The notes below the pieces were generated by a model. The model worked only from the letters and a program-made list of their open reading frames with translations. It made no database searches and was not told the DNA's origin. Made by a program: the position numbers and the translations under genes. From the NCBI GenBank assembly GCA_902769185.1, contig CACXNV010000003.1, positions 1-62,998 on the forward strand: a stretch of DNA of 62,998 bases, written 5' to 3'. Source of the DNA: an uncultured Erysipelotrichaceae bacterium (lineage in GTDB: Bacteria > Bacillota_I > Bacilli_A > RFN20 > CAG-826). This document shows positions 36,397-45,274 of the stretch, one piece after another (position 1 is the first letter of the stretch; every line of letters begins with the position of its first letter).

Positions 36397-37170
36397 ATGA
36401 AGAAGATTATTGTAGAAGAAAATACTAACTTAGATTTATCCACTTTAGATAGTCAACTTTCTTTTGCTATTGCTAAAAGTGAATCTAGTTTATATCTACA
36501 TAATTTAAAAAGTGATAATGAGTTATCTTTTGAAGTATTAGAGAACGCTGTTTTATATTTATCAATCTTCTCTGACAAAGCTCTTGAAAACTGTAAAATC
36601 ACTGCAAATCTAGGAAAAAATTCGAAAATTGTCGTGTATTTTGCCGATTTTAGTGTTTCTAAGAATAAGCTTGATGCAACGATTAATTTAAATGAAGAAG
36701 GGGCAACTTGTGAGTGGCATTTAGCCTCTTTATCTTCTAAAAATGATAATAAGGATATAGTGGTCAATATCTATCATAATCACCCATCTACTTTTGGTCG
36801 AATTGATAATTATGGAGTGTGTAAAGATAAGGGACAATTAACTTTCTCAGGAATCTCCTATATTAATAAAGGATGTCACTTATCTAAATCTCATCAAAAC
36901 GCCAAAATTGTGGTCTTTGATAATGAGTGTGTCGCTAAAGCTAAACCAATATTAAAAATTGATGAAAATGATATCGAAGCAAGTCACGCCGCAACTGTTG
37001 GCAAAGTGAGTGATGAACACATATTTTATTTAACCTCTAGAGGTTTAAATCTAGAAGAAGCAAAAATGCTCATTACACTTGGATATTTAAAGCCTATTTT
37101 AAAAGGATTTAATGACTCTATTCAAAATGAGATTGATAGTCTTATTGAAAGGAGACTTTCTAATGTATAA
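36397..37170 (+). CDS. sufD: Fe-S scaffold subunit SufD, short form
   Basis: The protein has 257 residues. It retains the SufB/SufD beta-helix core and the conserved end SHAATVGKVSDEHIFYLTSRG, with the histidine that takes part in cluster assembly. It is about 150 residues shorter than common SufD proteins, lacking most of the N-terminal helical region. The gene starts 2 bases after sufC and overlaps sufS by 8 bases, so it is intact in context. It forms the scaffold complex with SufB and SufC. Confidence 0.85.
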   Translation: MKKIIVEENTNLDLSTLDSQLSFAIAKSESSLYLHNLKSDNELSFEVLENAVLYLSIFSDKALENCKITANLGKNSKIVVYFADFSVSKNKLDATINLNEEGATCEWHLASLSSKNDNKDIVVNIYHNHPSTFGRIDNYGVCKDKGQLTFSGISYINKGCHLSKSHQNAKIVVFDNECVAKAKPILKIDENDIEASHAATVGKVSDEHIFYLTSRGLNLEEAKMLITLGYLKPILKGFNDSIQNEIDSLIERRLSNV

Positions 37171-38395
37171 GTTAGACGAAATTAGAAATCAATTTCCAAT
37201 GTTAAATAATAAGACTATGCAAGGTCAACCTTTAGTGTTCCTTGATAATGCTTCAACAACCTTTAAACCATATTCAGTTATTAAGGCAATCGAAGAATAT
37301 TATAGTGACTACACCGCCAATCATCATCGTGGTGATTATGATCTTTGTTATAAAGTGGATATGAAAGTCCAAGAAGTTAGAAGAAAAATTGCTAACTTTA
37401 TTAATTCTGAAGTTAATGAAGTAGTGTTTACTTCTGGAGATACTGAAGCTTTAAATTTAATCGCCTATGGATATGCTTTATCTAATTTAAAGAAAGATGA
37501 TGTTATTTTATTAAGTTTAGAAGAACATGCTTCTAATACTTTACCTTGGTATCGTATTTGTGAATTAACTGGGGCAAGAGTAGAATTTGTTGATTTAGAA
37601 GATAAAAAGATTACAGTTAACAAAGTTAAAGAGGCATTTAATAAATATCAAAATATTAAAATTGTGTCTTTTGCCCATGTTGGTAATGTCCTAGGCTATG
37701 AAATAGACGCAAAGAGCATTGCGAAAGTAGCTCATGAACATAACGCAATCTTTGTTTTAGATGGCGCTCAATCCGTGCCACATATTAAAACTGATTTTAA
37801 AGATTTAGATGTTGATTTTATTACTTTCTCCGCCCATAAAATGTGTGGACCTACTGGAATTGGTGCTCTAATTGGTAAATATGAATTACTCCAAAAGATG
37901 TCTTTATTTAAGACTGGTGGAGGAATGAACGTTAAATTTAATAAAAATATGGAAGTTATTCCTTTAGATGCTCCTAATAAATTTGAAGCTGGCACTTTAA
38001 ATATCGCTGGTATTATTGGTTTTGGTGCCGCGATTGATTTTATTAACTCTATTGGAATTGATAATATCCATAACTACGAATTAGAGCTAGCGGATTACGC
38101 TCTATCTAAATTAGAAAAATGTAAAGATATTGTTATTTATAACAAAGATTCTAAATCTGGTATTATCGCTTTTAATAGAGTGGGTGTTTTTGCTCAAGAT
38201 GAAGCTACTTTACTTAACTCTAAAGGTATTGCGGTTAGAAGTGGTCAACACTGCGCGAAAATGATTGATGAAGTGATTGATACAGTCGCTACTGTAAGAG
38301 CAAGTTTTTATTTATATACTTCTAAAAAAGAGATTGATGTATTCGTTGATAATTTAATTAATGGAGGAGATATTTTAGATGCCTATTTTAAGTAA
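37163..38395 (+). CDS. sufS: Cysteine desulfurase SufS
   Basis: The protein has 410 residues from the ATG at 37163, which has AAAGGAGA before it; a longer frame begins inside sufD without a ribosome site. It is a PLP enzyme with K226 in SAHKMCGPTGIG and the persulfide cysteine C364 in RSGQHCAK. It takes sulfur from cysteine and hands it to SufU, encoded next. It overlaps sufD and sufU at both ends, so translation is coupled along the operon. Confidence 0.95.
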   Translation: MYKLDEIRNQFPMLNNKTMQGQPLVFLDNASTTFKPYSVIKAIEEYYSDYTANHHRGDYDLCYKVDMKVQEVRRKIANFINSEVNEVVFTSGDTEALNLIAYGYALSNLKKDDVILLSLEEHASNTLPWYRICELTGARVEFVDLEDKKITVNKVKEAFNKYQNIKIVSFAHVGNVLGYEIDAKSIAKVAHEHNAIFVLDGAQSVPHIKTDFKDLDVDFITFSAHKMCGPTGIGALIGKYELLQKMSLFKTGGGMNVKFNKNMEVIPLDAPNKFEAGTLNIAGIIGFGAAIDFINSIGIDNIHNYELELADYALSKLEKCKDIVIYNKDSKSGIIAFNRVGVFAQDEATLLNSKGIAVRSGQHCAKMIDEVIDTVATVRASFYLYTSKKEIDVFVDNLINGGDILDAYFK

Positions 38396-38810
38396 TGATA
38401 TGATGAGATCCATTATTATGGATCATTCCTCTAACCCAATGAATAAACATCTTCCTAAAGGGGAAGGATATGATAAAGTCCATATGCATTCCGATAACTG
38501 CATAGATGATTTAGATATTTATTTTAAAGTTGAAGGCGATAAAATCACTGATGCTTGTTTTGAAGGAGTAGCCTGTACAATTTCTTTAAGTAGTACAGAT
38601 ATTATGTGCGACTTAATTAAAGGAAAAACCAAAAAAGAAGCAGAATATATGATTGAGCAATATCAACATATGATGCATGAAGAAGATTTTGATGCGGACG
38701 TGCTCGAAGATGCGATTGTTTTTGTTAATACAAGTAAACAAGCTGCACGTATTAGATGCGCGACTATTGGCTGGAATGCAGCCTCTCAACTATTAGAGGA
38801 TAAAAAATAA
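38379..38810 (+). CDS. sufU: Sulfurtransferase SufU
   Basis: This 143-residue protein is of the IscU-like SufU type. The three zinc/sulfur-site cysteines are C41 (SDNCIDD), C66 (GVACTISL) and C127 (RIRCATIGW), with D43 as the fourth ligand candidate. It accepts persulfide sulfur from SufS and passes it to SufBCD. GGAGGAG lies before its ATG, inside the end of sufS, and its stop overlaps the sufB start by one base. Confidence 0.95.
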   Translation: MPILSNDMMRSIIMDHSSNPMNKHLPKGEGYDKVHMHSDNCIDDLDIYFKVEGDKITDACFEGVACTISLSSTDIMCDLIKGKTKKEAEYMIEQYQHMMHEEDFDADVLEDAIVFVNTSKQAARIRCATIGWNAASQLLEDKK

Positions 38811-40210
38811 TGGCCCCTAAAGATATTAAATTTCAAAGCGATTATAAATTTGGTTTTAAAGATGAAGATGTCTCTATTTTAAAAACGGAAAAAGGATTGA
38901 ATGAAGATATCGTTAAAAAGATATCTAAATATAAAAATGAACCTGATTGGATGCTTGAGTTCCGTTTAAAAGCTTTAAAAAGCTTTAAGGCTATGCCTTT
39001 ACCAAATTACGGACCAAATTTAAAAGATTTAGATTTTGATTCTTTTACATACTTTATTAGACCAAGTGAAAAAGAAGTGAAAAATTGGGATGAAGTTCCT
39101 GACACTATAAAAAACACTTTTGATAAATTAGGAATCCCAGAAGCTGAACAAAAATATTTAGCAGGTGTCTCCACTCAATATGAATCAGAAGTGGTTTATC
39201 ACAATATGCTTAAAGAAATCGAAGATAAAGGAGTTATTTTCTTATCTACTGATATGGCTTTAAAGTTATATCCTGATTTATTTAAAAAATATTTCTCTAC
39301 ATTAATTCCAGTGGCTGATAATAAATTCTCCGCGCTTAATGGAGCGGTGTGGTCTGGAGGTAGCTTTATCTATGTTCCTAAGGGAGTACATCTAGATAAG
39401 CCACTTCAATCTTATTTTAGAATTAATAATGAAAAGTCCGGACAATTTGAAAGAACTTTAATTATTGTTGATGAAGGAGCGGATGTTCATTATGTAGAAG
39501 GTTGTACCGCACCTACTTATTCTAAAGAATCGCTTCACGCAGCAGTAGTGGAGATTATTGTTCTTAAAGGCGGTAAGTGCCGATATTCCACAGTACAAAA
39601 CTGGTCCACTAATATTATTAATCTAGTTACTAAAAGAGCAGTCTGCTATGAGGATGCTTCTATGGAGTGGATTGACGGCAATATCGGTAGTCAAGTAAAT
39701 ATGAAATATCCTGCTTGTATCTTAAAAGGTAGAGGGGCAAAAGGAACTTGTATTTCTATTGCCGTTGCGGGAGCGGGACAATATCAAGATGCTGGAGCTA
39801 GAATGATTCATGAAGCTGAAGATACAACTTCTACAATCATCTCTAAATCTATTGTTAAAAATGGGGGAGTTGCTAATTACCGTGGAACGGTAAGACATAA
39901 AGCAAATGCTAAAAACTGCCGTAGTCACGTTGAATGTGACACGCTTATTTTAGATCACTTATCCAAGAGTGACACCATTCCTAATAACGAGGTACATAAC
40001 AATACTTCTTATATTGAACATGAAGCTACTGTAAGCAAGATTAATGAAGACCAATTATTCTATCTTATGAGTAGAGGTATCTCAGAAAAAGACGCCACTC
40101 AAATGATTATTATGGGATTTATTGAACCATTCTCTAGAGAACTTCCTATGGAATACGCAGTTGAGTTAAATCAACTTATTAAGATGGATATGGAAGGAAG
40201 TGTCGGCTAA
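38810..40210 (+). CDS. sufB: Fe-S scaffold subunit SufB
   Basis: This is a full-length 466-residue SufB. Family blocks are [41 protein letters not shown] and the end [20 protein letters not shown]. The cysteine in EGCTAP and those in the later CRSHVECD segment are candidates for sulfur handling. It completes the suf operon and is followed 1 base later by mnmG, so the two processes are likely co-transcribed. Confidence 0.96.
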   Translation: MAPKDIKFQSDYKFGFKDEDVSILKTEKGLNEDIVKKISKYKNEPDWMLEFRLKALKSFKAMPLPNYGPNLKDLDFDSFTYFIRPSEKEVKNWDEVPDTIKNTFDKLGIPEAEQKYLAGVSTQYESEVVYHNMLKEIEDKGVIFLSTDMALKLYPDLFKKYFSTLIPVADNKFSALNGAVWSGGSFIYVPKGVHLDKPLQSYFRINNEKSGQFERTLIIVDEGADVHYVEGCTAPTYSKESLHAAVVEIIVLKGGKCRYSTVQNWSTNIINLVTKRAVCYEDASMEWIDGNIGSQVNMKYPACILKGRGAKGTCISIAVAGAGQYQDAGARMIHEAEDTTSTIISKSIVKNGGVANYRGTVRHKANAKNCRSHVECDTLILDHLSKSDTIPNNEVHNNTSYIEHEATVSKINEDQLFYLMSRGISEKDATQMIIMGFIEPFSRELPMEYAVELNQLIKMDMEGSVG

Positions 40211-40211
40211 T

Positions 40212-42086
40212 ATGGACTATCAAGTGATTGTTGTTGGTGGTGGACATGCTGGCTTAGAAGCGGCTTTTGCTAGTGCTCATATGGGCATGAAAACACTTTT
40301 AGTATCCATTAATATCAAGATGATGGGTAATATGCCTTGTAATCCTTCTATTGGAGGATCTGCAAAAGGAATAGTGGTTCGTGAGATTGACGCGCTAGGT
40401 GGAATGATGGGAATTGCAGCCGATCATCACTATTTACAAATGAAAATGCTTAATACTGGAAAAGGCCCAGGAGTGCAGTGTTTAAGAGCCCAACAAGATA
40501 AGCTCGAATATCCAAAATTCCTGCAGGAGGCCGCCTTAAATTGTAAAAATCTCACTGTTGTTGAAGGAATTGTAAATGAATTAATTCACGATGATAGTCG
40601 TGTTTTTGGAGTTAAGTTAACTGATGGAAGAAGCTATACTTCTGAAGCAGTTATTTTAAGTACAGGAACATATATGGAATCTTATATCTTTAGAGGCCAT
40701 AAAAAGATTCAACAAGGTCCAGATGGAGAAAAGCCTTCTTTAGGTTTATCACCATATTTAAGAAAGATGGGTATAGAAACTTATCGTCTTAAAACAGGTA
40801 CTCCTCCTAGAATTAAAAAAGACTCAATAGATTTTTCCAAAGCAAAATTAGAACCTGGCACTAAAGGACATTTAGCCTTTTCATATACCACAAAGGAATT
40901 TATTCCTTTAGAAGAACAAGAACCATGTTATTTGATATACACTAATCAAACTACTCATAACATCATTAAAGAACATTTAGATGAAACTGCTTTATATAGT
41001 GGAAATATTGTAGGAGTGGGTCCGAGATATTGTCCGTCTATTGAATCTAAAATCATGACTTTTAAGGATAAAGAAAGACATCAATTATTCTTAGAACCTG
41101 AATCTAGATATACTGACTCAATTTATTTACAAGGCTTCTCTACTAGTATGAGCGAAGAAGTGCAAGAGTTGATGGTGAGATCTTTACCAGGATTTGAAAA
41201 CGCAGTATTTCTTAAATACGCTTATGCGATTGAATATGATGCGATTAAAACTACAGAATATGGTCCAACTCTTGAATTAAAGAAGTGGCCAGGATTATAT
41301 ATTGCTGGTCAAATATGCGGCACATCTGGCTATGAAGAAGCAGCTGGACTTGGTTTATTAGCGGGTATTAATGCTTCTTTAAAAATTCAAGGAAAAGAGC
41401 CACTTATTTTAAGAAGAGATCAATCCTATATTGGAGTGATGATTGATGATTTAGTCACTAAAGGAACTGAAGAACCTTATAGGTTACTTTCTTCTAGAGC
41501 GGAGTTCCGCCTTTTACTTAGACACGATAATGCAGATTTAAGATTAACAGATATAGGTCATCAAATTGGTTTGATATCTGAAGATAGATATAAGTACTTC
41601 TTAAAGAAGAAACAAAATATTAAAGAAGTATGTGAAATATTAGAGTCAACTTATTTAGGTAAAAGAAAAGATGTTGAAGAATATATTATGTCTTTAGGCT
41701 TTAATGAACTTAAAGGTGGGATATTAGCCTCTGAGTTACTTAAACGTCCAGGAGTGGAATATACTAAACTCGCTCAATTTATTCCTGAATTAGATAAATA
41801 TGATTTAGATGAACAAACTATTGAAGAGATAGAAATCATTGAAAAATATGAAGGCTATATTGTTAAACAAAAACGTGATGCAGAAAATCATCAAAAGTTA
41901 GAAGAACTAAAAATACCTAGTGATATTGATTATATCAATATGTCTGGAATTAGATTAGAAGCTAGAGAAAAACTAAATAAAATTAGACCTCTTACTGTTG
42001 GTCAGGCTAGTAGAATCGCTGGAGTTAATCCTAGTGATATCTCTATGTTAATATTAAATATAAAGAAGATTCTTAATCATGACTAA
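40212..42086 (+). CDS. mnmG: tRNA uridine-5-carboxymethylaminomethyl modification enzyme MnmG
   Basis: This 624-residue FAD enzyme starts at the ATG at 40212; the frame also opens with a GTG inside sufB, but that would add residues before the conserved MDYQVIVVGGGHAGLEAA start. The second signature block is PCNPSIGGSAKGIVVREIDALGG, and ICGTSGYEEAAGLGLLAG marks the FAD site. With MnmE it modifies the wobble uridine of tRNAs. The mnmG-rsmG pair with an 8-base overlap is a widespread arrangement. Confidence 0.97.
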   Translation: MDYQVIVVGGGHAGLEAAFASAHMGMKTLLVSINIKMMGNMPCNPSIGGSAKGIVVREIDALGGMMGIAADHHYLQMKMLNTGKGPGVQCLRAQQDKLEYPKFLQEAALNCKNLTVVEGIVNELIHDDSRVFGVKLTDGRSYTSEAVILSTGTYMESYIFRGHKKIQQGPDGEKPSLGLSPYLRKMGIETYRLKTGTPPRIKKDSIDFSKAKLEPGTKGHLAFSYTTKEFIPLEEQEPCYLIYTNQTTHNIIKEHLDETALYSGNIVGVGPRYCPSIESKIMTFKDKERHQLFLEPESRYTDSIYLQGFSTSMSEEVQELMVRSLPGFENAVFLKYAYAIEYDAIKTTEYGPTLELKKWPGLYIAGQICGTSGYEEAAGLGLLAGINASLKIQGKEPLILRRDQSYIGVMIDDLVTKGTEEPYRLLSSRAEFRLLLRHDNADLRLTDIGHQIGLISEDRYKYFLKKKQNIKEVCEILESTYLGKRKDVEEYIMSLGFNELKGGILASELLKRPGVEYTKLAQFIPELDKYDLDEQTIEEIEIIEKYEGYIVKQKRDAENHQKLEELKIPSDIDYINMSGIRLEAREKLNKIRPLTVGQASRIAGVNPSDISMLILNIKKILNHD

Positions 42087-42765
42087 GCAAGAATTAGTAA
42101 TGGAACTAGATAAACTAAATTTAGATTCCTCTAAAGTAGATAAGTTAGAAGAATATATGTTAGCGACTTTAAAAGTTAATGAGTCTTTTAATTTAACTGC
42201 AATTAAAGAAGAGAATAAATTTAGAGAACTCATGATTTTAGATAGTGCTTATCCACTTAAATATTTTGATTTCACTAATAAAAAAGTTATTGATATAGGT
42301 ACTGGGGCTGGCTATCCAGGAATGGTGCTTGCAACTTTATCTAAAGGAGAATTTACTTTATTAGATTCTACTAAAAAGAAGATTGATTTCATAAGCAATT
42401 ACGCGACGGAGCACGGCTATTTTAATGTAAAAACTGTTATTGATCGGGCTGAAAACTACGCTAAAAAACATAGAGAAGAATTTGACTTTGCAGTCGCTCG
42501 CGCTGTATCGGAATTACCTATTTTAATTGAATTAATTATTCCTCTACTTAAAGTTGGAGGATGTTTCATTGCTTTAAAAGGATCTAAAGGTTTAGAAGAA
42601 TTAAATAAATCTAAAAAAGTATTATCTAATCTAGGCGCGGAAGTGGAACTTATTGATGAATATGAACTTCCTGAATCGAAAGAAAAAAGAATTAATATCG
42701 TCATTAAAAAAATAAAGAAAACCAATCTTAAATATCCTCGTCCTTATAATGAGATAATTAAATAA
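42079..42765 (+). CDS. rsmG: 16S rRNA m7G527 methyltransferase RsmG
   Basis: This 228-residue SAM-dependent methyltransferase has the family core NLTAIKEENKF, VIDIGTGAGYPGMVLA (SAM loop) and the catalytic-site block RAVSELPILIELIIPLLK with GGCFIALKGSKG. It methylates G527 of 16S rRNA. Its start overlaps mnmG by 8 bases. It is the last gene of the suf-mnmG-rsmG run; the 41-base repeat that follows contains a palindrome with T-run that might stop its transcript. Confidence 0.96.
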   Translation: MTKQELVMELDKLNLDSSKVDKLEEYMLATLKVNESFNLTAIKEENKFRELMILDSAYPLKYFDFTNKKVIDIGTGAGYPGMVLATLSKGEFTLLDSTKKKIDFISNYATEHGYFNVKTVIDRAENYAKKHREEFDFAVARAVSELPILIELIIPLLKVGGCFIALKGSKGLEELNKSKKVLSNLGAEVELIDEYELPESKEKRINIVIKKIKKTNLKYPRPYNEIIK

Positions 42766-42774
42766 TTAACAAAG

Positions 42775-42815
42775 TTAACATCTATGATATTGACAAAAGT
42801 TGTTAACTTTTTTAA
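42775..42815 (+). repeat. Copy 1 of a 41-bp direct repeat flanking the HipA-like gene
   Basis: Copy 1 (42775-42815) and copy 2 (44130-44170) match from TTAACA to CTTTTTTA apart from a few positions (T/A near the start, GA/TG in the middle). Both contain the palindrome AAAAGTT-GTT-AACTTTT. The two copies lie on either side of the gene at 42825-44126. Confidence 0.75.
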
Positions 42816-42818
42816 TAT
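42790..42818 (+). promoter_or_regulatory. Promoter with operator-like palindrome for the HipA-like gene
   Basis: TTGACA (42790-42795), 17 bases, then TAATAT (42813-42818); the ATG is 6 bases after the -10 box. The spacer is almost entirely the palindrome AAAAGTT-GTT-AACTTTT (42795-42811), so a protein bound there would block RNA polymerase. A TATAAT 3 bases further on is too close to the ATG to be the box used. Confidence 0.6.
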
Positions 42819-42824
42819 AATTTT

Positions 42825-44126
42825 ATGAAAACTTTTGAAAGTGTATTAAATGAATATAACTCTCTTCCTAGCGGTAATGTTTATATAAAAGTTATTAAGG
42901 GAAATACTTATTTTTATTATCAATTTTCTGATAATGGAAAAAAGATTACAAAATATATTTCTAAAGATGAATATGATGATCTATTAATTAAAATCAATCA
43001 TAAAAAAGAATTGTCTAAATTCATTAAAGAAAATCTTAAAGATGAGAATCGTTCTTTATTTTTATCTAATTCCGCTAGAAATCTAACTGGGTATCTCATG
43101 TTGGAAGATAAAATTATTGGGGAATTTGAAAATGGACAATTGATTAAAGGAAATGAAAAACTATTACCTTTAATTATTAAAAGAACTAAACAATTAAATA
43201 AGTTTTTACAAACTAGAGTAATTGACACTAGTAGAACCAACGCCCGTTTATTAAAAAAAGCGCTTAATATCCATGAAGAAAACGATGAATTATTATCAAT
43301 TTATTCTTATGCGGTGAGCATAACTGATAATTATTGGTTTAAGCCAAAAAAATCAAAACTTAAATATAAAGATGTACAGTTTAAAAATGATGTCTTATTT
43401 GATGTTTCTTTAAAAGGAAGTTTATCTTATTTTCCTAGAAAGGTTGTCTTGTCGCCTGAATTAACTACCGGCGGAAGCTTTGAAAAAGGATGGAAAAGAA
43501 TTGATAATGAGTGGTGGTTATATAAAGTTGGAACTGATAATGAGAAATTTTCAGAACTCTTTTACGCAACTTTGTTAGAGGAGTTAAATATTCCAACTGC
43601 TCATTATGAACTAGATGATAAATATATAAGAAGTAAGAATTTCGCAGTTGGTTATAATTACGAACCAATGTATTCACTTATGGATGATAATGATGATTAT
43701 AACGATGTTTTAACTGAGCTAATGAAAATTAGTAAAGATATCGCTAGACAATACATGGTTCTAATTTATTTTGATGCATTACTTAATAATGTTGATCGAC
43801 ATAACGAGAACTATGGGCTTTTAAAGGATAAAAAAACTGGATCTATAATTTCTTTAGCGCCTAATTTTGATAACAATTTATGTCTTATAAGTAGAAATGA
43901 GATTTTAAATTGCTCTATCAAAGAAGGATTTTTATCTTATTTTCTTAAATTCTTAAAATCCAATCAGTTAGCTAAAGATTTATTAAAAGAATCAAATCTT
44001 CCTAGAATCAATGAAAGCATCTTAAATAAATGTTTTAACAAAATATCTATTAAAGTTAATGAAAAGATGATTAGAGAGTTTATTTTATCAAGACAAAAAT
44101 ATTTGTTTGATGAAATATTTAAATAA
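42825..44126 (+). CDS. HipA-like serine/threonine kinase, stand-alone
   Basis: The protein has 433 residues. The C-terminal 250 residues have the HipA/CtkA kinase pattern: ELTTGGSFEKGW (phosphate loop region), WWLYKVGTDNEKFSELFYA, then FDALLNNVDRHNENYGLL with catalytic D324 and SLAPNFDNNL with metal-binding D349. The first 170 residues are not the usual HipA N-terminal domain and match nothing I know. There is no HipB antitoxin gene beside it. HipA kinases phosphorylate tRNA synthetases and halt growth; others act on host proteins. The gene lies between two copies of a 41-bp repeat, and its promoter contains a palindrome, so control by a distant regulator or by itself is possible. The mRNA seems leaderless. 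Confidence 0.72.
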   Translation: MKTFESVLNEYNSLPSGNVYIKVIKGNTYFYYQFSDNGKKITKYISKDEYDDLLIKINHKKELSKFIKENLKDENRSLFLSNSARNLTGYLMLEDKIIGEFENGQLIKGNEKLLPLIIKRTKQLNKFLQTRVIDTSRTNARLLKKALNIHEENDELLSIYSYAVSITDNYWFKPKKSKLKYKDVQFKNDVLFDVSLKGSLSYFPRKVVLSPELTTGGSFEKGWKRIDNEWWLYKVGTDNEKFSELFYATLLEELNIPTAHYELDDKYIRSKNFAVGYNYEPMYSLMDDNDDYNDVLTELMKISKDIARQYMVLIYFDALLNNVDRHNENYGLLKDKKTGSIISLAPNFDNNLCLISRNEILNCSIKEGFLSYFLKFLKSNQLAKDLLKESNLPRINESILNKCFNKISIKVNEKMIREFILSRQKYLFDEIFK

Positions 44127-44129
44127 AAT

Positions 44130-44170
44130 TTAACAACTATGATATTTGCAAAAGTTGTTAACTTTTTTAT
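44130..44170 (+). repeat. Copy 2 of the 41-bp repeat, likely promoter of the riboflavin transporter
   Basis: It aligns with copy 1 at 42775-42815. The -35-like box is TTTGCA (44145-44150), the palindrome is at 44150-44166 and a weak -10, TATCGT, lies at 44168-44173. Transcription would begin about 30 bases before the FMN riboswitch. The palindrome plus T-run could instead terminate the HipA-like transcript. Confidence 0.6.
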
Positions 44171-44212
44171 CGTATTTATTGATATCTATTTTATTAATAC
44201 TTAAAATGTAAT

Positions 44213-44369
44213 TACTTCAGGGCAGCGAATTAACGCGACCGGCGGTATACCCCGCAAGCTAAATAGCATGAACTAGTGAAATTCTAGTGGCGACAGTAAA
44301 GTCTGGATGAGAGAAGTATATAGAATCTATTTTCTATTATGTAGCCCCTGAAGTAGAGGGCTATTTTTT
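44213..44369 (+). ncRNA. FMN riboswitch with terminator/SD-sequestering platform
   Basis: The aptamer runs from 44213 to 44318. P1 is TACTTC (44213-44218) with GAAGTA (44313-44318). The conserved FMN-element blocks are present: GACCGGCGGTATACCCCGC, then AACTAGTGAAATTCTAGT and GCGACAGTAAAGTC, GGATGAGAG. The platform is TAGCCC (44342-44347) with GGGCTA (44358-44363) and six T; the GAGGG in its 3' arm is also the SD of the next gene. ACTTCAGGG (44214-44222) can pair with CCCTGAAGT (44345-44353), which would break both P1 and the terminator and free the SD. With FMN bound, expression should be off. Confidence 0.93.
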
Positions 44370-45125
44370 ATGGATTCAAATGAGTTAAAAGCTTTTATGG
44401 GCTGGTTTAAATGGGTATTATTCGCTCTAATGATAGTGGCGGTAATCCTTTTGGTGTTCTTTTCTATTAGAAGTTTTAAAAAGAAAAAAGTTAATCCTAG
44501 TAAGTTTATCGCTGTAACAGGTATATTTGCGGCATTGTCCGTTCTTTTATATGTTGTTATACCAGATTTTGGATTAGGATTTACTCCATTTTGGTTAAAG
44601 GTTCATCTAGATGAAATTCCAATGTTTTTAGCAGGTTATATGTATGGACCGTTATCCGCGATTATGATTAATCTAACTAAAACGCTTATTAAGTTACCAA
44701 TGTCTTCAACGGCATGTGTCGGAGAAATTGGAGACTTCATCTTCTCTTTAATTTTTGTGATACCTGCAGTGATTCTCTACGAGAAAAGAAGAAAACTATC
44801 ATCAGTATTTATTGGAACTGGAATATCTACGGCAGCCCATATCATTTTCGCGATGATCTTTAATGTTTATGTTATGGTCCCATTCTTCTCTTATTTTTAT
44901 AATTATCCTTTAGAAGGATTAGAGAAAGCATGTTCTGCAATTATTCCTGCAGTGAGTGGAGAGAATTGGATTTGGATGTACGCTCTTATCATGGTTGCGC
45001 CTATGAACTTAATTAAGGATGCGATAGTGTTCTTAGTTGTCCTTCTTTTATATAAAAGGCTACATATCCTTATTAATAGAATTGGCTCTAGGAACGATAA
45101 TTCGATACCAAAAGAGCAAAATTAG
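44370..45125 (+). CDS. ribU: Riboflavin ECF transporter S component RibU
   Basis: This 251-residue membrane protein has about six helices. The family signature appears in GIFAALSVLLYVVIP and in FWLKVHLDEIPMFLAGYMYG, followed by KLPMSSTACVGEIGDF. The S component binds riboflavin and works with the shared EcfA/A'/T module coded elsewhere. It has an extra N-terminal helix (about 12-33) not found in the shortest family members. Its start codon is directly after the T-run of the FMN riboswitch, which supports the substrate assignment strongly. Confidence 0.93.
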   Translation: MDSNELKAFMGWFKWVLFALMIVAVILLVFFSIRSFKKKKVNPSKFIAVTGIFAALSVLLYVVIPDFGLGFTPFWLKVHLDEIPMFLAGYMYGPLSAIMINLTKTLIKLPMSSTACVGEIGDFIFSLIFVIPAVILYEKRRKLSSVFIGTGISTAAHIIFAMIFNVYVMVPFFSYFYNYPLEGLEKACSAIIPAVSGENWIWMYALIMVAPMNLIKDAIVFLVVLLLYKRLHILINRIGSRNDNSIPKEQN

Positions 45126-45223
45126 TAATAGGGCATTGGGCTTTAATATGCCTTGATTTCTCTTTTTTGTAAAACGTTGCTTATTTTGTTTACAAAAAAT
45201 CATAACTATGTTTCAATAAACTT

Positions 45224-45274
45224 ACCGGTTGATATACCTGTCTTAATTGATGTGAGTTCGATACCGGTTTTTTT
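45224..45274 (+). terminator. Possible terminator after ribU
   Basis: ACCGGT (45224-45229) and ACCGGT (45263-45268) can pair, with GAT/ATC extending the stem, followed by seven T. The loop is long, so the call is weak. A second weak hairpin (AGGGCAT with ATGCCT, 45130-45153) lies just after ribU. Confidence 0.4.

Noticed and set aside
42775-44170. The 41-bp repeats as insertion-sequence ends
   Set aside because: They are direct, not inverted, repeats, the gene between them is a kinase and not a transposase, and both contain promoter-like boxes.
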